This document shows, in pieces, positions 9,352 to 19,776 of a stretch of 64,000 nucleotides of DNA (position 1 is its first letter; each line of letters starts with the position of its first letter). Origin of the DNA: Pseudomonas sp. B21-040 (GTDB lineage Bacteria > Pseudomonadota > Gammaproteobacteria > Pseudomonadales > Pseudomonadaceae); NCBI RefSeq assembly GCF_024748695.1, contig NZ_CP087176.1, forward strand, positions 5,697,501 to 5,761,500, in the 5' to 3' direction. The notes under the pieces are model-generated. The model made no database searches. It was given only the letters and a program-made list of their open reading frames with translations, and was not told the DNA's origin. A program made the translations under genes and the position numbers.

Positions 9352-11916
9352 TCAGACGAATACGATTTCGTCGTTTTCCACCACACCCTTGGCGGTATCG
9401 CCGGGCATGAAGCGACCCGACAGAATCAACTGAGCCAGCGGGTTCTCGATCCAGCGCTGAATCGCTCGTTTGAGCGGACGTGCGCCGTACACAGGGTCGT
9501 AACCCACCGCAATCAGCTTATCCATGGCCTCAGGGCTCAGTTCAAGCTTGAGCTCGCGCTCGGTCAGGCGACTGCGCAGGCGACCCAACTGGATCTCGGT
9601 AATGCCCGCGATCTGATCCCGCGCCAGTGGCTCGAAGATCACCACTTCGTCGACCCGGTTAATGAACTCCGGCCGGAAGTGGCTGGAAATCGCATCCATC
9701 ACCGCCGCACGCTGCGCCTCACGATCACCGACCAGTTCCTGGATCTGCACCGAGCCCAGGTTGGAGGTCATGACGATCACGGTATTCTTGAAGTCCACCG
9801 TGCGGCCATGGCTGTCGGTCAAGCGACCATCTTCCAGCACTTGCAGCAAGATGTTGAACACATCCGGGTGGGCCTTCTCGACCTCATCCAGGAGGATCAC
9901 CGAGTAAGGCTTGCGACGCACCGCCTCGGTCAGGTAACCGCCCTCCTCGTAGCCTACGTATCCTGGTGGCGCACCGATCAGTCGGGCCACGGAATGTTTC
10001 TCCATGAACTCGGACATGTCGATTCGCACCATGGCCTCTTCCGTATCAAAGAGGAACTCGGCCAACGCCTTGCACAGCTCGGTTTTACCGACACCGGTCG
10101 GGCCGAGGAACATGAACGAACCGCTCGGGCGATTCGGGTCGGACAACCCGGCCCGGGAACGCCGCACGGCGTTGGAGACCGCGACCACGGCTTCGTCCTG
10201 ACCGATCACACGCTGGTGCAACAGGCTTTCCATCTTCATCAGCTTGTCGCGCTCGCCTTCGAGCATTTTCGACACCGGAATGCCGGTCCACTTCGACACG
10301 ACTTCAGCGATCTCTTCTTCGGTCACCTTGCTGCGCAGCAACTGGTTCTCGCTTTTACCGTGCTGATCGACCATTTGCAGGCTGCGCTCCAGGTCCGGGA
10401 TCACCCCGTACTGCAGCTCGGCCATGCGGTTCAGGTCACCTTTACGGCGCGCGGCTTCCAGTTCCTGACGGGACTGTTCGATTTTCTGCTGGATCTGCGC
10501 AGAGCCCTGGACTTCGGCTTTTTCCGAGTTCCAGATTTCTTCGAGGTCCGAGTATTCACGCTCATGACGCGCGATTTCTTCCTGGAGTTTTTCCAGGCGT
10601 TTCATCGCCGCTTCATCGCTTTCTTTTTTCAGCGCCTGGGATTCCACCTTCAACTGAATCAGGCGACGCTCCAGACGATCCAGTACTTCCGGCTTGGAGT
10701 CGATCTCCATACGAATACGGCTGGCCGCTTCGTCGATCAGGTCGATGGCCTTGTCCGGCAACTGGCGGTCGGTGATGTAGCGATGACTGAGCTTGGCCGC
10801 AGCGATGATCGCGCCGTCGGTAATCGCCACTTTGTGGTGAACCTCGTAACGCTCTTTCAGGCCACGCAGAATGGCGATGGTGTCTTCCTCGCTCGGTTCG
10901 TCCACCAGTACTTTCTGGAAGCGCCGCTCAAGGGCTGCGTCCTTCTCTATATATTGGCGGTACTCATTGAGCGTGGTCGCACCGACGCAATGCAGTTCAC
11001 CGCGAGCCAGCGCAGGCTTGAGCATATTGCCCGCATCCATCGAGCCTTCGCCTTTACCGGCGCCGACCATGGTGTGCAGTTCGTCGATGAACAGAATGAT
11101 CTGCCCTTCCTGCTTCGACAGCTCGTTGAGCAGCGATTTCAGGCGCTCTTCAAACTCACCGCGATACTTGGCACCGGCAATCAGCGCCCCCATGTCGAGG
11201 GACAGCAGGCGCTTGCCCTTCAGGCCATCCGGCACTTCACCATTAATGATGCGCTGGGCCAGACCTTCGGCAATGGCGGTTTTACCCACGCCAGGTTCAC
11301 CGATCAGTACCGGGTTGTTCTTGGTGCGACGTTGCAGGACCTGAATGGTCCGGCGAATTTCGTCGTCTCGGCCGATCACTGGGTCGAGCTTGCCTTCTTC
11401 GGCGCGCTTGGTCAGGTCGACGGTGTACTTATCCAGCGCCTGGCGCGATTCCTCGTGGTTGGCATCGTTGACCGCTTCGCCACCACGCAGGTTGTTGATC
11501 GCGTTTTCCAGGGCTTTCTTGCTCACGCCCTGACCCAGCAGCAATTTGCCGAGCTTGCTGTTCTCGTCCATGGCGGCCAGCAGCACCAGTTCGCTGGAGA
11601 TGAACTGATCGCCCTTCTGTTGGGCCAGGCGATCAGCCTGATTGAGCAGGCGCGCCAAGTCCTGCGACATGTTCACGTCGCCGGTCGGGTTCTGGATTTT
11701 CGGCAGTTGATCGAGCTCTTTGGTCAGCTCTTTGCGCAAACTGTTGACGTCGAAACCGACCTGCATCAGCAGGGGTTTGATCGAACCACCCTGCTGTTCA
11801 AGCATGGCTTGCATCAAGTGCGCCGGTTCAATGCCGGAATGGTCAAGGCCGACGGCCAGAGATTGGGCGTCGGATAGTGCTAACTGCAATTTGCTGGTTA
11901 AACGATCTATACGCAT
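9352..11916 (-). CDS. clpB: ATP-dependent disaggregase ClpB
   Basis: A cytoplasmic Hsp100 ring ATPase that pulls proteins out of heat-induced aggregates together with DnaK. The 854-aa protein has the N-terminal repeat domain, a first AAA module (Walker [10 protein letters not shown], then the [14 protein letters not shown] loop), the coiled-coil middle domain (about residues 400-530) and a second AAA module (Walker [10 protein letters not shown]). The length is normal for the family. A sigma-32-type promoter lies just upstream, so heat induction is expected. It is followed by its own terminator. Confidence 0.98.
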   Translation of the reverse strand: MRIDRLTSKLQLALSDAQSLAVGLDHSGIEPAHLMQAMLEQQGGSIKPLLMQVGFDVNSLRKELTKELDQLPKIQNPTGDVNMSQDLARLLNQADRLAQQKGDQFISSELVLLAAMDENSKLGKLLLGQGVSKKALENAINNLRGGEAVNDANHEESRQALDKYTVDLTKRAEEGKLDPVIGRDDEIRRTIQVLQRRTKNNPVLIGEPGVGKTAIAEGLAQRIINGEVPDGLKGKRLLSLDMGALIAGAKYRGEFEERLKSLLNELSKQEGQIILFIDELHTMVGAGKGEGSMDAGNMLKPALARGELHCVGATTLNEYRQYIEKDAALERRFQKVLVDEPSEEDTIAILRGLKERYEVHHKVAITDGAIIAAAKLSHRYITDRQLPDKAIDLIDEAASRIRMEIDSKPEVLDRLERRLIQLKVESQALKKESDEAAMKRLEKLQEEIARHEREYSDLEEIWNSEKAEVQGSAQIQQKIEQSRQELEAARRKGDLNRMAELQYGVIPDLERSLQMVDQHGKSENQLLRSKVTEEEIAEVVSKWTGIPVSKMLEGERDKLMKMESLLHQRVIGQDEAVVAVSNAVRRSRAGLSDPNRPSGSFMFLGPTGVGKTELCKALAEFLFDTEEAMVRIDMSEFMEKHSVARLIGAPPGYVGYEEGGYLTEAVRRKPYSVILLDEVEKAHPDVFNILLQVLEDGRLTDSHGRTVDFKNTVIVMTSNLGSVQIQELVGDREAQRAAVMDAISSHFRPEFINRVDEVVIFEPLARDQIAGITEIQLGRLRSRLTERELKLELSPEAMDKLIAVGYDPVYGARPLKRAIQRWIENPLAQLILSGRFMPGDTAKGVVENDEIVFV

Positions 11917-11988
11917 GGGTCACCTTCCTTTTGAGCAGGCCGGACCTATAAAACATCCTGAATGAAGAAACCTGCCAGATACCGTTAT

Positions 11989-12016
11989 AGATGCGGTCGA
12001 TTCTGGGAGTTTCAAG
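11989..12016 (-). promoter_or_regulatory. Heat-shock (sigma-32) promoter of clpB
   Basis: On the minus strand CTTGAAA (12010-12016) lies 14 bp from CGCATCT (11989-11995). This fits the sigma-32 pattern CTTGAAA-N13-15-CCCATNT with one mismatch. It sits about 75 bp upstream of the clpB start. Confidence 0.75.
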
Positions 12017-12046
12017 CGTCGATCAGTTGATGCAGATCAGAGAAGT

Positions 12047-12772
12047 TTAGCGTTCGAGCCAGATAAGGGAGGCAAAGCGACCCGTGCGAGGACTGCGACG
12101 ATAAGAAAAGAAGCGCGGATCGGTCACGGTGCAGAAACCGCCACCATAAACAGCCGTGACACCGCGAGTAGCCAGACGCAAACGCGCCAGCTCATAGATG
12201 TCAGCCATAAATTTGCCAGCATTGGCACTCGGCACAAAGGCTTTGGCGGCTTCCGGCAATTGCTCAACGAAGGTTTCGCGCACTTCCGGGCCGACTTCAA
12301 AGGCTTGCGGGCCGATGGCCGGGCCAAGCCAGACCAGTACGTCGGCGGGCGGCACGTCCAGGCTGTCGAGCGTCGCTTCGAGCACACCCGCCGCCAATCC
12401 ACGCCAACCGGCATGGGCCGCCGCCACGCGAGTGCCGGCGCGGTCGCAAAACAGCGCAGGTAAACAGTCGGCGGTCATCGCCGTGCAGGCGATGCCGGGT
12501 GTTGCCGTCCAGCTGGCGTCAGCCGTGGCGACCTGGCTTGGGTCTGCATGAGCCACGACGATGCCGTGAACCTGCTGCAACCAGGCCGGTTGAATAGAGA
12601 AGTGATCGGTCAGGCGACGGCGATTTTCGGCAACAGCTTCAGGGCTGTCATCGACGTGATCGCCGAGATTGAGGCTGTCGAACGGCGCCAGACTGACGCC
12701 GCCCGCACGGGTGGTCACACAGGCTTTCACCCCGGTAGGCGCAGGCCAGTCGGGAATCAGCCAGTCACTCAT
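12047..12772 (-). CDS. pgeF: Peptidoglycan editing factor / laccase-domain protein PgeF (YfiH)
   Basis: A 241-aa protein of the YfiH/LACC1 family, which uses a zinc-dependent fold for purine nucleoside or peptidoglycan-precursor chemistry. PgeF in E. coli removes wrongly incorporated L-Ser from UDP-MurNAc. Characteristic metal-site stretches are visible: QVHGIVVAHAD, TADCLPALFCD and AAAHAGWRGL. The ATG overlaps the rluD stop (ATGA), and the rluD-pgeF-clpB order is that of other pseudomonads. Confidence 0.92.
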   Translation of the reverse strand: MSDWLIPDWPAPTGVKACVTTRAGGVSLAPFDSLNLGDHVDDSPEAVAENRRRLTDHFSIQPAWLQQVHGIVVAHADPSQVATADASWTATPGIACTAMTADCLPALFCDRAGTRVAAAHAGWRGLAAGVLEATLDSLDVPPADVLVWLGPAIGPQAFEVGPEVRETFVEQLPEAAKAFVPSANAGKFMADIYELARLRLATRGVTAVYGGGFCTVTDPRFFSYRRSPRTGRFASLIWLER

Positions 12773-13731
12773 CCGATGAACGCCTCACGGTCTTGCTTGA
12801 GCAGGGTCAGCAACCAGACGAAATCGTCCGGCAGTGGCGATTCCCAGCTCATGCGCACGCCAGTAGTCGGGTGATCCAGCTCCAGGAACCGTGCATGCAG
12901 GGCCTGGCGCGGGAACGCCTTCAACGATTCGACCATGGTCGGGTTAGCTGCCGGCGGGATGCGGAAGCGACCGCCGTAGGCAGGGTCTCCGACCAACGGG
13001 AAGTTGATGTGAGCCATGTGCACACGAATCTGGTGGGTACGACCGGTTTCCAGCTTCACCCGAACGTGGGTGTGGGAGCGGAAACGCTCGAGCACGCGGT
13101 AATGGCTGACGGCTTGCTTGCCCCCTTCCATCACGGCCATGCGCTGGCGTTGCTGACCGTGACGACCGATGGGCGCGTTGATCTTGCCACCCGCCGTCAC
13201 CACACCGATCACGATGCATTCGTAGATCCGGCTTACGCTGCGGCTCTGCAATTGCGTGACAAGCTGTGTCTGCGCTTGAATGGTCTTGGCCACCACCATC
13301 AGACCGGTGGTGTCCTTGTCCAGGCGATGCACGATACCGGCGCGGGGCACATTGATAATGTCCGGCACGTGATGCAGCAAGGCGTTGAGCAAGGTGCCAT
13401 CAGCGTGACCGGCAGCCGGATGCACCACCAGGCCCGCAGGCTTGTTGATCACCAGGATGTCGTCATCTTCATAGACGATGTCCAGCTCGATGTCTTGAGC
13501 GATCCATTCGCCCTGAGCTTCCTGCTCGGCAGTCAGTTCAAGAATGGCGCCACCGTGAACGATGTCTCGCGGGCGGATAACCGCCCCATCCACAGTCAGG
13601 CGGCCGTCTTTGATCCAGGCGGAAAGGCGCGAGCGCGAGTGCTCAGCGAATAATTGTGCGGCGACTTGATCGAGGCGTTGGCCGCCCAATTCGGACGGCA
13701 CCTCTGCGCGAAGTTCAATTTTATCGGACAT
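12769..13731 (-). CDS. rluD: 23S rRNA pseudouridine(1911/1915/1917) synthase RluD
   Basis: It forms three pseudouridines in helix 69 of 23S rRNA, needed for normal 50S assembly. The 320-aa protein has an N-terminal S4 RNA-binding domain (about residues 15-75) and the RluA-type catalytic domain with the active-site motif [19 protein letters not shown] (catalytic Asp in RLDKDT). The ATG at 13731 gives the conserved [12 protein letters not shown] start. It is divergent from bamD, with 151 bp between. Confidence 0.97.
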   Translation of the reverse strand: MSDKIELRAEVPSELGGQRLDQVAAQLFAEHSRSRLSAWIKDGRLTVDGAVIRPRDIVHGGAILELTAEQEAQGEWIAQDIELDIVYEDDDILVINKPAGLVVHPAAGHADGTLLNALLHHVPDIINVPRAGIVHRLDKDTTGLMVVAKTIQAQTQLVTQLQSRSVSRIYECIVIGVVTAGGKINAPIGRHGQQRQRMAVMEGGKQAVSHYRVLERFRSHTHVRVKLETGRTHQIRVHMAHINFPLVGDPAYGGRFRIPPAANPTMVESLKAFPRQALHARFLELDHPTTGVRMSWESPLPDDFVWLLTLLKQDREAFIG

Positions 13732-13882
13732 GCTCAGACTAGGCGTCGGCACAGCCTTTGGTTTCGGCTGCGCGCTTGTGGTTAAATACGGCGTCTTTTG
13801 CCCCGAGGCTATTCAACGGGGCGCTCATCATAACAGGACGGCCTCGCCCAAGACAGCGGCCGTCATAGGGACGCAAGCCGCC

Positions 13883-14905
13883 ATGCAAGTGAAACACCTG
13901 CTGCTGATCGCCATCCTCGCATTGACCGCTGCTTGCTCATCGAAGGAAGTCGTAGACGAAAACCTTAGCGAAGTCGAGCTGTACCAGCAGGCTCAGCAAG
14001 ATCTCGACAATAGTAGCTATACCAGCGCCATCGCGAAGCTGAAGGCTCTGGAATCGCGTTATCCGTTCGGTCGCTACGCTGATCAGGCTCAACTCGAGCT
14101 CATCTACGCCAACTACAAGAACACCGAGCCAGAAGCTGCAAAGTCTGCTGCCGAGCGTTTCATTCGTCTGCACCCGCAGCACCCGAACGTGGATTACGCC
14201 TACTACCTGAAAGGTCTGACTTCCTTTGATCAGGACGTTGGCCTGCTGTCGCGTTTCCTGCCGCTGGACATGACCAAGCGTGACCCGGGCGCTGCCCGCG
14301 ACTCCTACAACGAGTTCGCCCAGCTGACCAGCCGCTTCCCGAACAGCCGTTACTCGCCAGACGCCAAGCAGCGCATGATTTACCTGCGTAACCTGCTGGC
14401 GGCCTACGAGATTCACGTTGCCGACTATTACCTGACCCGTCAGGCCTATGTCGCCGCCGCAAACCGTGGCCGTTACGTGGTAGAAAACTTCCAGGAGACG
14501 CCTTCGGTCGGTGACGGCCTGGCGGTCATGACTGAAGCCTACATGCGCATGCACCTGGACGAGCTGGCGGCCACCAGCCTTGAAACCCTGAAGCTCAACT
14601 ACCCGAACCACCCAAGCCTGGAAGACGGTCAGTTCAAGCCTTCGGTCGCCGAAGCCGACAACCGTTCGTGGTTGAGCAAGGCCACGCTGGGCCTGATCGA
14701 ATCCAGCCCACCGCTGCCGCCGGGCGAAACCCGCGCCAACCAGGACGTGCAGCGACAGTTCCAGGACGCCAAGGACGCAATTCCGAGCGAGCTGAAGCCT
14801 AAAGACGGAAATGGCGACGCGATCGAAGAAGAGAATCACGAGGCCGAAGGCAACAACAGCGACCGTTCCTGGTTCAGCTACATGACCTTTGGCGTGTTCG
14901 ACTGA
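13883..14905 (+). CDS. bamD: Outer-membrane assembly lipoprotein BamD
   Basis: An essential lipoprotein of the BAM complex, which inserts beta-barrel proteins in the outer membrane. The 340-aa protein has a lipoprotein signal peptide with lipobox LTAAC (lipidated Cys18), followed by tetratricopeptide-like repeats over roughly residues 30-250 ([21 protein letters not shown] and similar). The C-terminal tail is long and charged, as in Pseudomonas ComL. I chose the ATG at 13883 because it directly precedes the signal peptide. A terminator follows. Confidence 0.97.
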   Translation: MQVKHLLLIAILALTAACSSKEVVDENLSEVELYQQAQQDLDNSSYTSAIAKLKALESRYPFGRYADQAQLELIYANYKNTEPEAAKSAAERFIRLHPQHPNVDYAYYLKGLTSFDQDVGLLSRFLPLDMTKRDPGAARDSYNEFAQLTSRFPNSRYSPDAKQRMIYLRNLLAAYEIHVADYYLTRQAYVAAANRGRYVVENFQETPSVGDGLAVMTEAYMRMHLDELAATSLETLKLNYPNHPSLEDGQFKPSVAEADNRSWLSKATLGLIESSPPLPPGETRANQDVQRQFQDAKDAIPSELKPKDGNGDAIEEENHEAEGNNSDRSWFSYMTFGVFD

Positions 14906-14920
14906 CACCTCAGGTTGTAC

Positions 14921-14948
14921 AAAAGGAGCCTTGCGAGGCTCCTTTTTT
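14921..14948 (+). terminator. Rho-independent terminator of bamD
   Basis: The hairpin AAAAGGAGCC, loop TTGCGA, GGCTCC is followed by TTTTTT, 16 bp after the bamD stop. Confidence 0.88.
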
Positions 14949-15026
14949 GTGGGCGTGATTATTAGGCTGTGCGCTCGGCATGTCCTTGGCTAAACTGCTG
15001 AATCACTCGCCAAATAGCAGCTCATC

Positions 15027-15260
15027 ATGCTTCGTTTACTGTTCTGGATCGCCCTGATTGCCGCTGCGGTATGGTTCTGGCGCAAATTCAAGGGCTCGGC
15101 TTCCGCCCCCAAGTCCTCCCCTGAGCTGGAGGCCGCCCCCATGGTCCGCTGCGCCCATTGTGGCGTGCACCTGCCTCGCGACCGTGCGCTGAGTCTTCAA
15201 CAGCAATGGTATTGCAGCCAGGCTCACCTTGAGCAAGGCCCGGGCCCGAGTGGTCGCTGA
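15027..15260 (+). CDS. PP0621-type small membrane protein with CxxC pair
   Basis: A 77-aa protein: one N-terminal membrane segment (LLFWIALIAAAVWFW), a short linker, and a small zinc-finger-like end, CAHC...WYCSQAH. It resembles the small conserved protein found before pilS in other pseudomonads (PP0621 family). It overlaps the proposed pilS start by about 11 bp, so the two are probably translated together. Function unknown; a role near the PilS sensor is inference. Confidence 0.8.
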   Translation: MLRLLFWIALIAAAVWFWRKFKGSASAPKSSPELEAAPMVRCAHCGVHLPRDRALSLQQQWYCSQAHLEQGPGPSGR

Positions 15261-16839
15261 GACGTCCAGTCCCGGCGGCAAACAGGCTCAGCGGCTGCTG
15301 CGCCTTTATCACCTCTATCGCTTAAGCGTCGGCATCACCTTGGTGTTGCTGACTACCAGCAACCTGGACAACCAGTTACTGACGTTCGCCAGAGACGACC
15401 TGCTGCGCAATGGCAGCTGGTTGTACCTGGTGCTGAATATTCTGCTGGTGGTGTTTCTGGAAAACACCCAAAAACCAGCACAGCTCTTCAGTCTGGCACT
15501 GGTCGACGTCTTGCTGCTCTGTGGTTTGTTCTACGCCGCAGGCGGCGTGGCCAGCGCCATCGGCAATCTATTGATCGTGTCGGTGGCCATCAGCAATGCC
15601 CTGCTGCGTGGACGTACCGGCCTGTTGATAGCCGCTGTCGGCGCACTGGGGATCGTCGGCTTGAGTTTCCTCCTGAGCTTCAGCCACCCGACCAGCCCCA
15701 ACGACTACCTGCAAGTCAGCACGCTCGGCGCACTGTGCTTTGCCGCAGCATGGCTGGTACAAGGCTTGACCAGGCGACTGGAGGTCAGCGAACACCTCGC
15801 CGAACAGCGAGCCAGCGAAGTGGTAGGCCTCGAAGCACTCAATGCGCTGATCCTGCAACGCATGCGCACCGGCATTCTGGTGCTGGATGAACAACGACGT
15901 GTGCAACTGGCCAATCACAGCGCCTTGACCTTGCTGGGGCATAAAGCACTCGATGGACATCGGATCGACGACTTTTCACCCGCACTGGTCGAACGTCTTC
16001 AGCTCTGGCTCAACAATCCGACGTTGCGCCCGCAAAGCCTGAAAAACGCCCGCAGTGGCCTGGAACTGCAACCCAGTTTCATCGCTCTGGACCAGAGCCC
16101 AAACCATCAGACCCTGGTGTTTCTCGAGGACCTCGCTCAGGTCGCACAACAGGCACAGCAGTTGAAACTCGCCGCCCTCGGTCGACTGACGGCAGGTATT
16201 GCCCATGAAATCCGCAACCCACTGGGTGCCATCAGTCATGCCGCGCAATTGCTGCGCGAATCCGAGGAACTCAATGGCGTGGATCGGCGTCTGACCCAGA
16301 TTATTCAAGATCACTCAGCGCGAATGAATCGGGTTATCGAAAACGTCCTGCAACTGTCCCGCCGCCAGCAAACAGTACCGCAACGGCTCGATCTGAAGCC
16401 GTGGCTGGAACGATTCGTCACCGAAACCCGTGAGGGTGCCCCTCTGGGTCAGCACATTCACCTGCGTACCGGGCCAGGCGACTTCAACACCTTGATGGAC
16501 CCGAACCAGCTCACCCAGATTCTGGACAATTTGTTGCGCAATGCCTGGCGCCATAGCGCCCTCAATCACGACGAAGCCCAGGTCTGGCTTGAGCTGTTTG
16601 TCGATGTCGACAGCCAGTTGCCCATACTGGAAGTGCTGGACGATGGGCCCGGCGTGGCACCGGACCAGCAGGTGCATTTGTTCGAACCGTTCTTTACCAC
16701 CAGTAGCCAAGGCACAGGCCTGGGGCTCTATCTGTCCCGTGAGCTGTGCGAAAGCAACCAGGCCCGCCTAGACTTCCAACCACGCCAAGGCGGCGGCTGC
16801 TTTCGCATCACTTTTGCTCACGGACGGAAACAAAGTTGA
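15250..16839 (+). CDS. pilS: Sensor histidine kinase PilS
   Basis: The membrane sensor that phosphorylates PilR and so controls sigma-54-dependent transcription of the major pilin gene. It has about six N-terminal membrane segments (residues roughly 20-180), a PAS-like region (LNALILQRMRTGILVLDEQRRVQLAN), the dimerisation domain with the phospho-acceptor in GIAHEIRNPLG (His319) and an ATPase domain (NLLRNAWRHS, DDGPGV, GTGLGLYLS). No ATG lies at the expected place: I propose GTG at 15250 (529 aa), while TTG at 15229 is also open. It is followed by pilR after 2 bp. Confidence 0.94.
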   Translation: MVAETSSPGGKQAQRLLRLYHLYRLSVGITLVLLTTSNLDNQLLTFARDDLLRNGSWLYLVLNILLVVFLENTQKPAQLFSLALVDVLLLCGLFYAAGGVASAIGNLLIVSVAISNALLRGRTGLLIAAVGALGIVGLSFLLSFSHPTSPNDYLQVSTLGALCFAAAWLVQGLTRRLEVSEHLAEQRASEVVGLEALNALILQRMRTGILVLDEQRRVQLANHSALTLLGHKALDGHRIDDFSPALVERLQLWLNNPTLRPQSLKNARSGLELQPSFIALDQSPNHQTLVFLEDLAQVAQQAQQLKLAALGRLTAGIAHEIRNPLGAISHAAQLLRESEELNGVDRRLTQIIQDHSARMNRVIENVLQLSRRQQTVPQRLDLKPWLERFVTETREGAPLGQHIHLRTGPGDFNTLMDPNQLTQILDNLLRNAWRHSALNHDEAQVWLELFVDVDSQLPILEVLDDGPGVAPDQQVHLFEPFFTTSSQGTGLGLYLSRELCESNQARLDFQPRQGGGCFRITFAHGRKQS

Positions 16840-16841
16840 AC

Positions 16842-18182
16842 ATGAGCCCACGGCCAAAAGTCCTGATCGTCGACGACGAACCCGATATCCGCGAACTCCT
16901 CGAAATCACCCTCGGACGGATGAAACTCGATACCTTCAGTGCCCGTAACGTGGGCGATGCCCAAGCCTTGCTGGCCCGGGAAACATTCGACCTGTGCCTG
17001 ACCGACATGCGCTTGCCTGACGGCACCGGCCTCGAACTGGTGCAGCATATCCAGCAGCGTTATCCGCAAGTGCCGGTGGCGATGATCACCGCCTACGGCA
17101 GTCTCGAAACTGCGATCAACGCGCTCAAGGCTGGCGCCTTCGACTTCCTGACGAAACCGGTCGACCTCACTCGCCTGCGGGAACTGGTCACCAGTGCCCT
17201 GCGCCTGCCTGCACCGGGCGGAGCCAGTACGGCCAGTGATCGTCGCCTGCTGGGTGACTCACTGCCTATGCGCAGTCTGCGCAAACACATCGACAAACTC
17301 GCCCGCAGCCAGGCACCGGTGTACATCAGCGGCGAATCCGGCAGTGGCAAGGAGTTGGTCGCACGGCTGATTCACGAGCAAGGACCGCGAGCCCATCATC
17401 CATTTGTCCCGGTCAACTGCGGGGCGATTCCGTCAGAGCTGATGGAGAGCGAGTTCTTCGGCCATCGCAAAGGCAGTTTCAGTGGCGCCATCGAAGACAA
17501 GCGAGGGTTGTTCCAGGCAGCCCATGGCGGAACGTTGTTTCTCGACGAAGTCGCGGATCTACCTTTGGCGATGCAGGTCAAACTGCTGCGCGCGATTCAG
17601 GAGAAAGCGGTTCGCAGCATCGGCGAATCACAGGAAACGGTGGTCGATGTGCGCATCCTTTGCGCCACCCACAAAGACCTTGATGCCGAAGTCTTTGCAG
17701 AACGTTTTCGTCAGGATTTGTATTACCGGCTCAACGTGATCGAGCTGCCGGTTCCGCCCTTGCGCGAACGCCGTGACGACATCGAACCACTGGCCAGCCA
17801 CGTGCTCAAGCGCTTGGCAGCCAGCAGCGGCCAACCTGCCGCAAAGCTCCACCCTCTGGCCCTGGAGGCACTGAAAAGCTACCGATTCCCGGGTAACGTG
17901 CGGGAACTGGAGAACGTGCTCGAACGGGCTTACACCCTGTGTGAAAACAAGCAGATCGAAGCCAGCGACCTGCGCCTGGCCGAAGGCAATTGCACGGCAG
18001 AGACCGGCGTGCCGGACCTGACGCAGATCGATAATCTTGAACACTATCTGGAAAACGTCGAACGCAAACTCATCCTCCAGGCGCTGGAGGAAACCCGCTG
18101 GAACCGCACGGCGGCGGCTCAGCGGTTGAGCCTGTCATTTCGGTCGATGCGTTACCGACTGAAGAAATTCGGACTGGATTGA
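16842..18182 (+). CDS. pilR: Sigma-54-dependent response regulator PilR
   Basis: The partner of PilS; it activates the sigma-54 promoter of pilA. The 446-aa protein has a receiver domain (acidic DDEP near residue 11, phospho-acceptor Asp55 in CLTDMRLPDG, Lys in FLTKPVD), an AAA domain (Walker A GESGSGKE, sigma-54 contact loop GSFSGA, a variant of GAFTGA, Walker B GTLFLDEV) and a C-terminal Fis-type helix-turn-helix (WNRTAAAQRLSLSFRSMRYRLKK). The ATG at 16842 lies 2 bp after pilS. Length is normal. Confidence 0.97.
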   Translation: MSPRPKVLIVDDEPDIRELLEITLGRMKLDTFSARNVGDAQALLARETFDLCLTDMRLPDGTGLELVQHIQQRYPQVPVAMITAYGSLETAINALKAGAFDFLTKPVDLTRLRELVTSALRLPAPGGASTASDRRLLGDSLPMRSLRKHIDKLARSQAPVYISGESGSGKELVARLIHEQGPRAHHPFVPVNCGAIPSELMESEFFGHRKGSFSGAIEDKRGLFQAAHGGTLFLDEVADLPLAMQVKLLRAIQEKAVRSIGESQETVVDVRILCATHKDLDAEVFAERFRQDLYYRLNVIELPVPPLRERRDDIEPLASHVLKRLAASSGQPAAKLHPLALEALKSYRFPGNVRELENVLERAYTLCENKQIEASDLRLAEGNCTAETGVPDLTQIDNLEHYLENVERKLILQALEETRWNRTAAAQRLSLSFRSMRYRLKKFGLD

Positions 18183-18203
18183 GGGCCTCTTCATCGGCCG
18201 CGA

Positions 18204-19304
18204 TTAAATCCGCCCGATGGGAGCATAGGGCTCAGGATCAATGATCGGCTTGCGATCCAGCATCACATCGGCCAACAACTGACACGACGCCGGCGCCAGC
18301 ACCAGGCCATTGCGGTAATGCCCACAATTGAGCCAGAGCCCATCGAACCCTGGCACCCGACCGATGTAGGGAATGCCTTCAGGCGAGCCTGGCCGTAATC
18401 CGGCCCAATGCCCTACGATCTCAGCGTCCGCCAGCGCAGGAATCAACTCGACTGCTGACGCTTTCAGGCTTTCCAATGCAGCCTCTGTCGGCGTCTTGTC
18501 GTAGCCTTCATGCTCCAGCGTGCTGCCGATCAAGATATGACCGTCGCGCCGGGGAATGGCATAGCGCCCCTTGGCCAGCACCATGCTCGGCAGGAAATCC
18601 GCCGCGCACTTGTAGAGAATCATCTGCCCTTTCACCGGCTCGACCGGCAGCACCAGCCCAAGACTTTTCAGCAGATCACCACTCCAGGCACCTGCCGTCA
18701 GGACCACCTGATCACCGCGAATCGCGCCCGCCGAACTCTGCACTCCGACGACTTTATCGCCGTCACGGATAAACCCGCTGACTTCGCACTGTTCATGAAT
18801 CGTCACATTCGGCAGTGCCTGCAATGCAGCCTTCAACGACTTCACCAGCCTCGGATTGCGCACATTGGCCACATCGGCCATATGGATTGCCCGCGAAAAA
18901 CCTGCGCCCATCACCGGCACCGCGTCGTGCACGGCCGAGATATCCACAGCACGCAGCGGACGATTCTCGCGCCTGGCCCACGCCAGTGCCTCGGCCTCAT
19001 CATCCAGATCGAGCCAGTACAGGCCGGTGGTATGAACTTCAGGATCAACACCCGTCGCGGCGAACAGTCGCTCACCAAGCTGTGGATAAAAATCCTGTGA
19101 CCAATGCGCCAACGCCGTGACCGCCGGGCTGTAGCGCCACGGGTACAGCGGCGAAACAATCCCGCCCCCCGCCCATGAAGACTCCTGCCCGACGTTCGAG
19201 CGATCCAGCAGCACGACACTGTGCACTTCGGACGCGAGATTGAACGCCGTCAGCAGCCCAATCACGCCGCCGCCGACAATCACCACTTGCTTTTGCCTGG
19301 TCAT
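18204..19304 (-). CDS. thiO: Glycine oxidase ThiO
   Basis: A flavoprotein of the DAO family that oxidises glycine to the imine needed for the thiazole half of thiamine. The 366-aa protein opens with the FAD motif VVIVGGGVIGLLTAFNLA and has the C-terminal GLRPGSPEGIPYIG and GHYRNGLVLAP stretches of this family. An ATG at 19316 is also in frame; I prefer 19304 (MTRQKQ) by similarity. It converges on pilR and is followed, reading leftwards from the pilin operon, by no other thi gene. Confidence 0.93.
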   Translation of the reverse strand: MTRQKQVVIVGGGVIGLLTAFNLASEVHSVVLLDRSNVGQESSWAGGGIVSPLYPWRYSPAVTALAHWSQDFYPQLGERLFAATGVDPEVHTTGLYWLDLDDEAEALAWARRENRPLRAVDISAVHDAVPVMGAGFSRAIHMADVANVRNPRLVKSLKAALQALPNVTIHEQCEVSGFIRDGDKVVGVQSSAGAIRGDQVVLTAGAWSGDLLKSLGLVLPVEPVKGQMILYKCAADFLPSMVLAKGRYAIPRRDGHILIGSTLEHEGYDKTPTEAALESLKASAVELIPALADAEIVGHWAGLRPGSPEGIPYIGRVPGFDGLWLNCGHYRNGLVLAPASCQLLADVMLDRKPIIDPEPYAPIGRI

Positions 19305-19360
19305 GTTCAGATCCAACCGTTAAATAGACAGAGGGCGCAAAAGACACCCGAAAGAAGATT

Positions 19361-19762
19361 TCAACGCCCCCAGCAATCCTTGGTGGTCAAACCGGCTGTC
19401 GCGCTGACCATGCTCCTGACACCGGTATTGGTGAGGGTGAAATCCCCGCACTTGTCGGTTGCCATGCTGGTACCAGCCTTGCGCACCGCTGTCAGCAGGA
19501 AAGTCTGATCGGCAAGGGTCGGGGTGATGGTGTAGTAGTCGTTTCCAGCGCTCAGGCCGGTCGCATTGGTGTAGACATTGTTCTTGGAGTAGAACCGTTC
19601 AAGGATCTGCGCCTGTTCGGATAGCAGCCCGGCGACTTCGCTGCGCCGGCCCTTCTTCAGGTACTCGGTAATGCTCGGGGCGGCGATGGTCATGACGATG
19701 CCGATGATCGCAATCACGATCATGATTTCGATCAGGGTGAAACCTCGGTTGGATCTACGCAT
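19361..19762 (-). CDS. pilE: Minor type IV pilin PilE
   Basis: A 133-aa prepilin with a short basic leader and the class III cleavage site: RSNRG|FTLIEIMIVIAIIGIVMTIAAPSI, with Glu5 of the mature protein. It has a pair of cysteines in its C-terminal half (KCGDF and KDCWGR), as expected for the D-loop disulfide. It is the last gene of the fimU-pilV-pilW-pilX-pilY1-pilE operon, 14 bp after pilY1, and helps prime pilus assembly. A small pilY2 gene, present here in P. aeruginosa, is absent. Confidence 0.92.
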   Translation of the reverse strand: MRRSNRGFTLIEIMIVIAIIGIVMTIAAPSITEYLKKGRRSEVAGLLSEQAQILERFYSKNNVYTNATGLSAGNDYYTITPTLADQTFLLTAVRKAGTSMATDKCGDFTLTNTGVRSMVSATAGLTTKDCWGR

Positions 19763-19776
19763 GCCTCAATTCTCAC

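Noticed and set aside
9679..11877. A 732-codon open frame antisense to clpB
   Set aside because: Same reason; ClpB is certain from its motifs, and the opposite frame shows only low-complexity shadow sequence.
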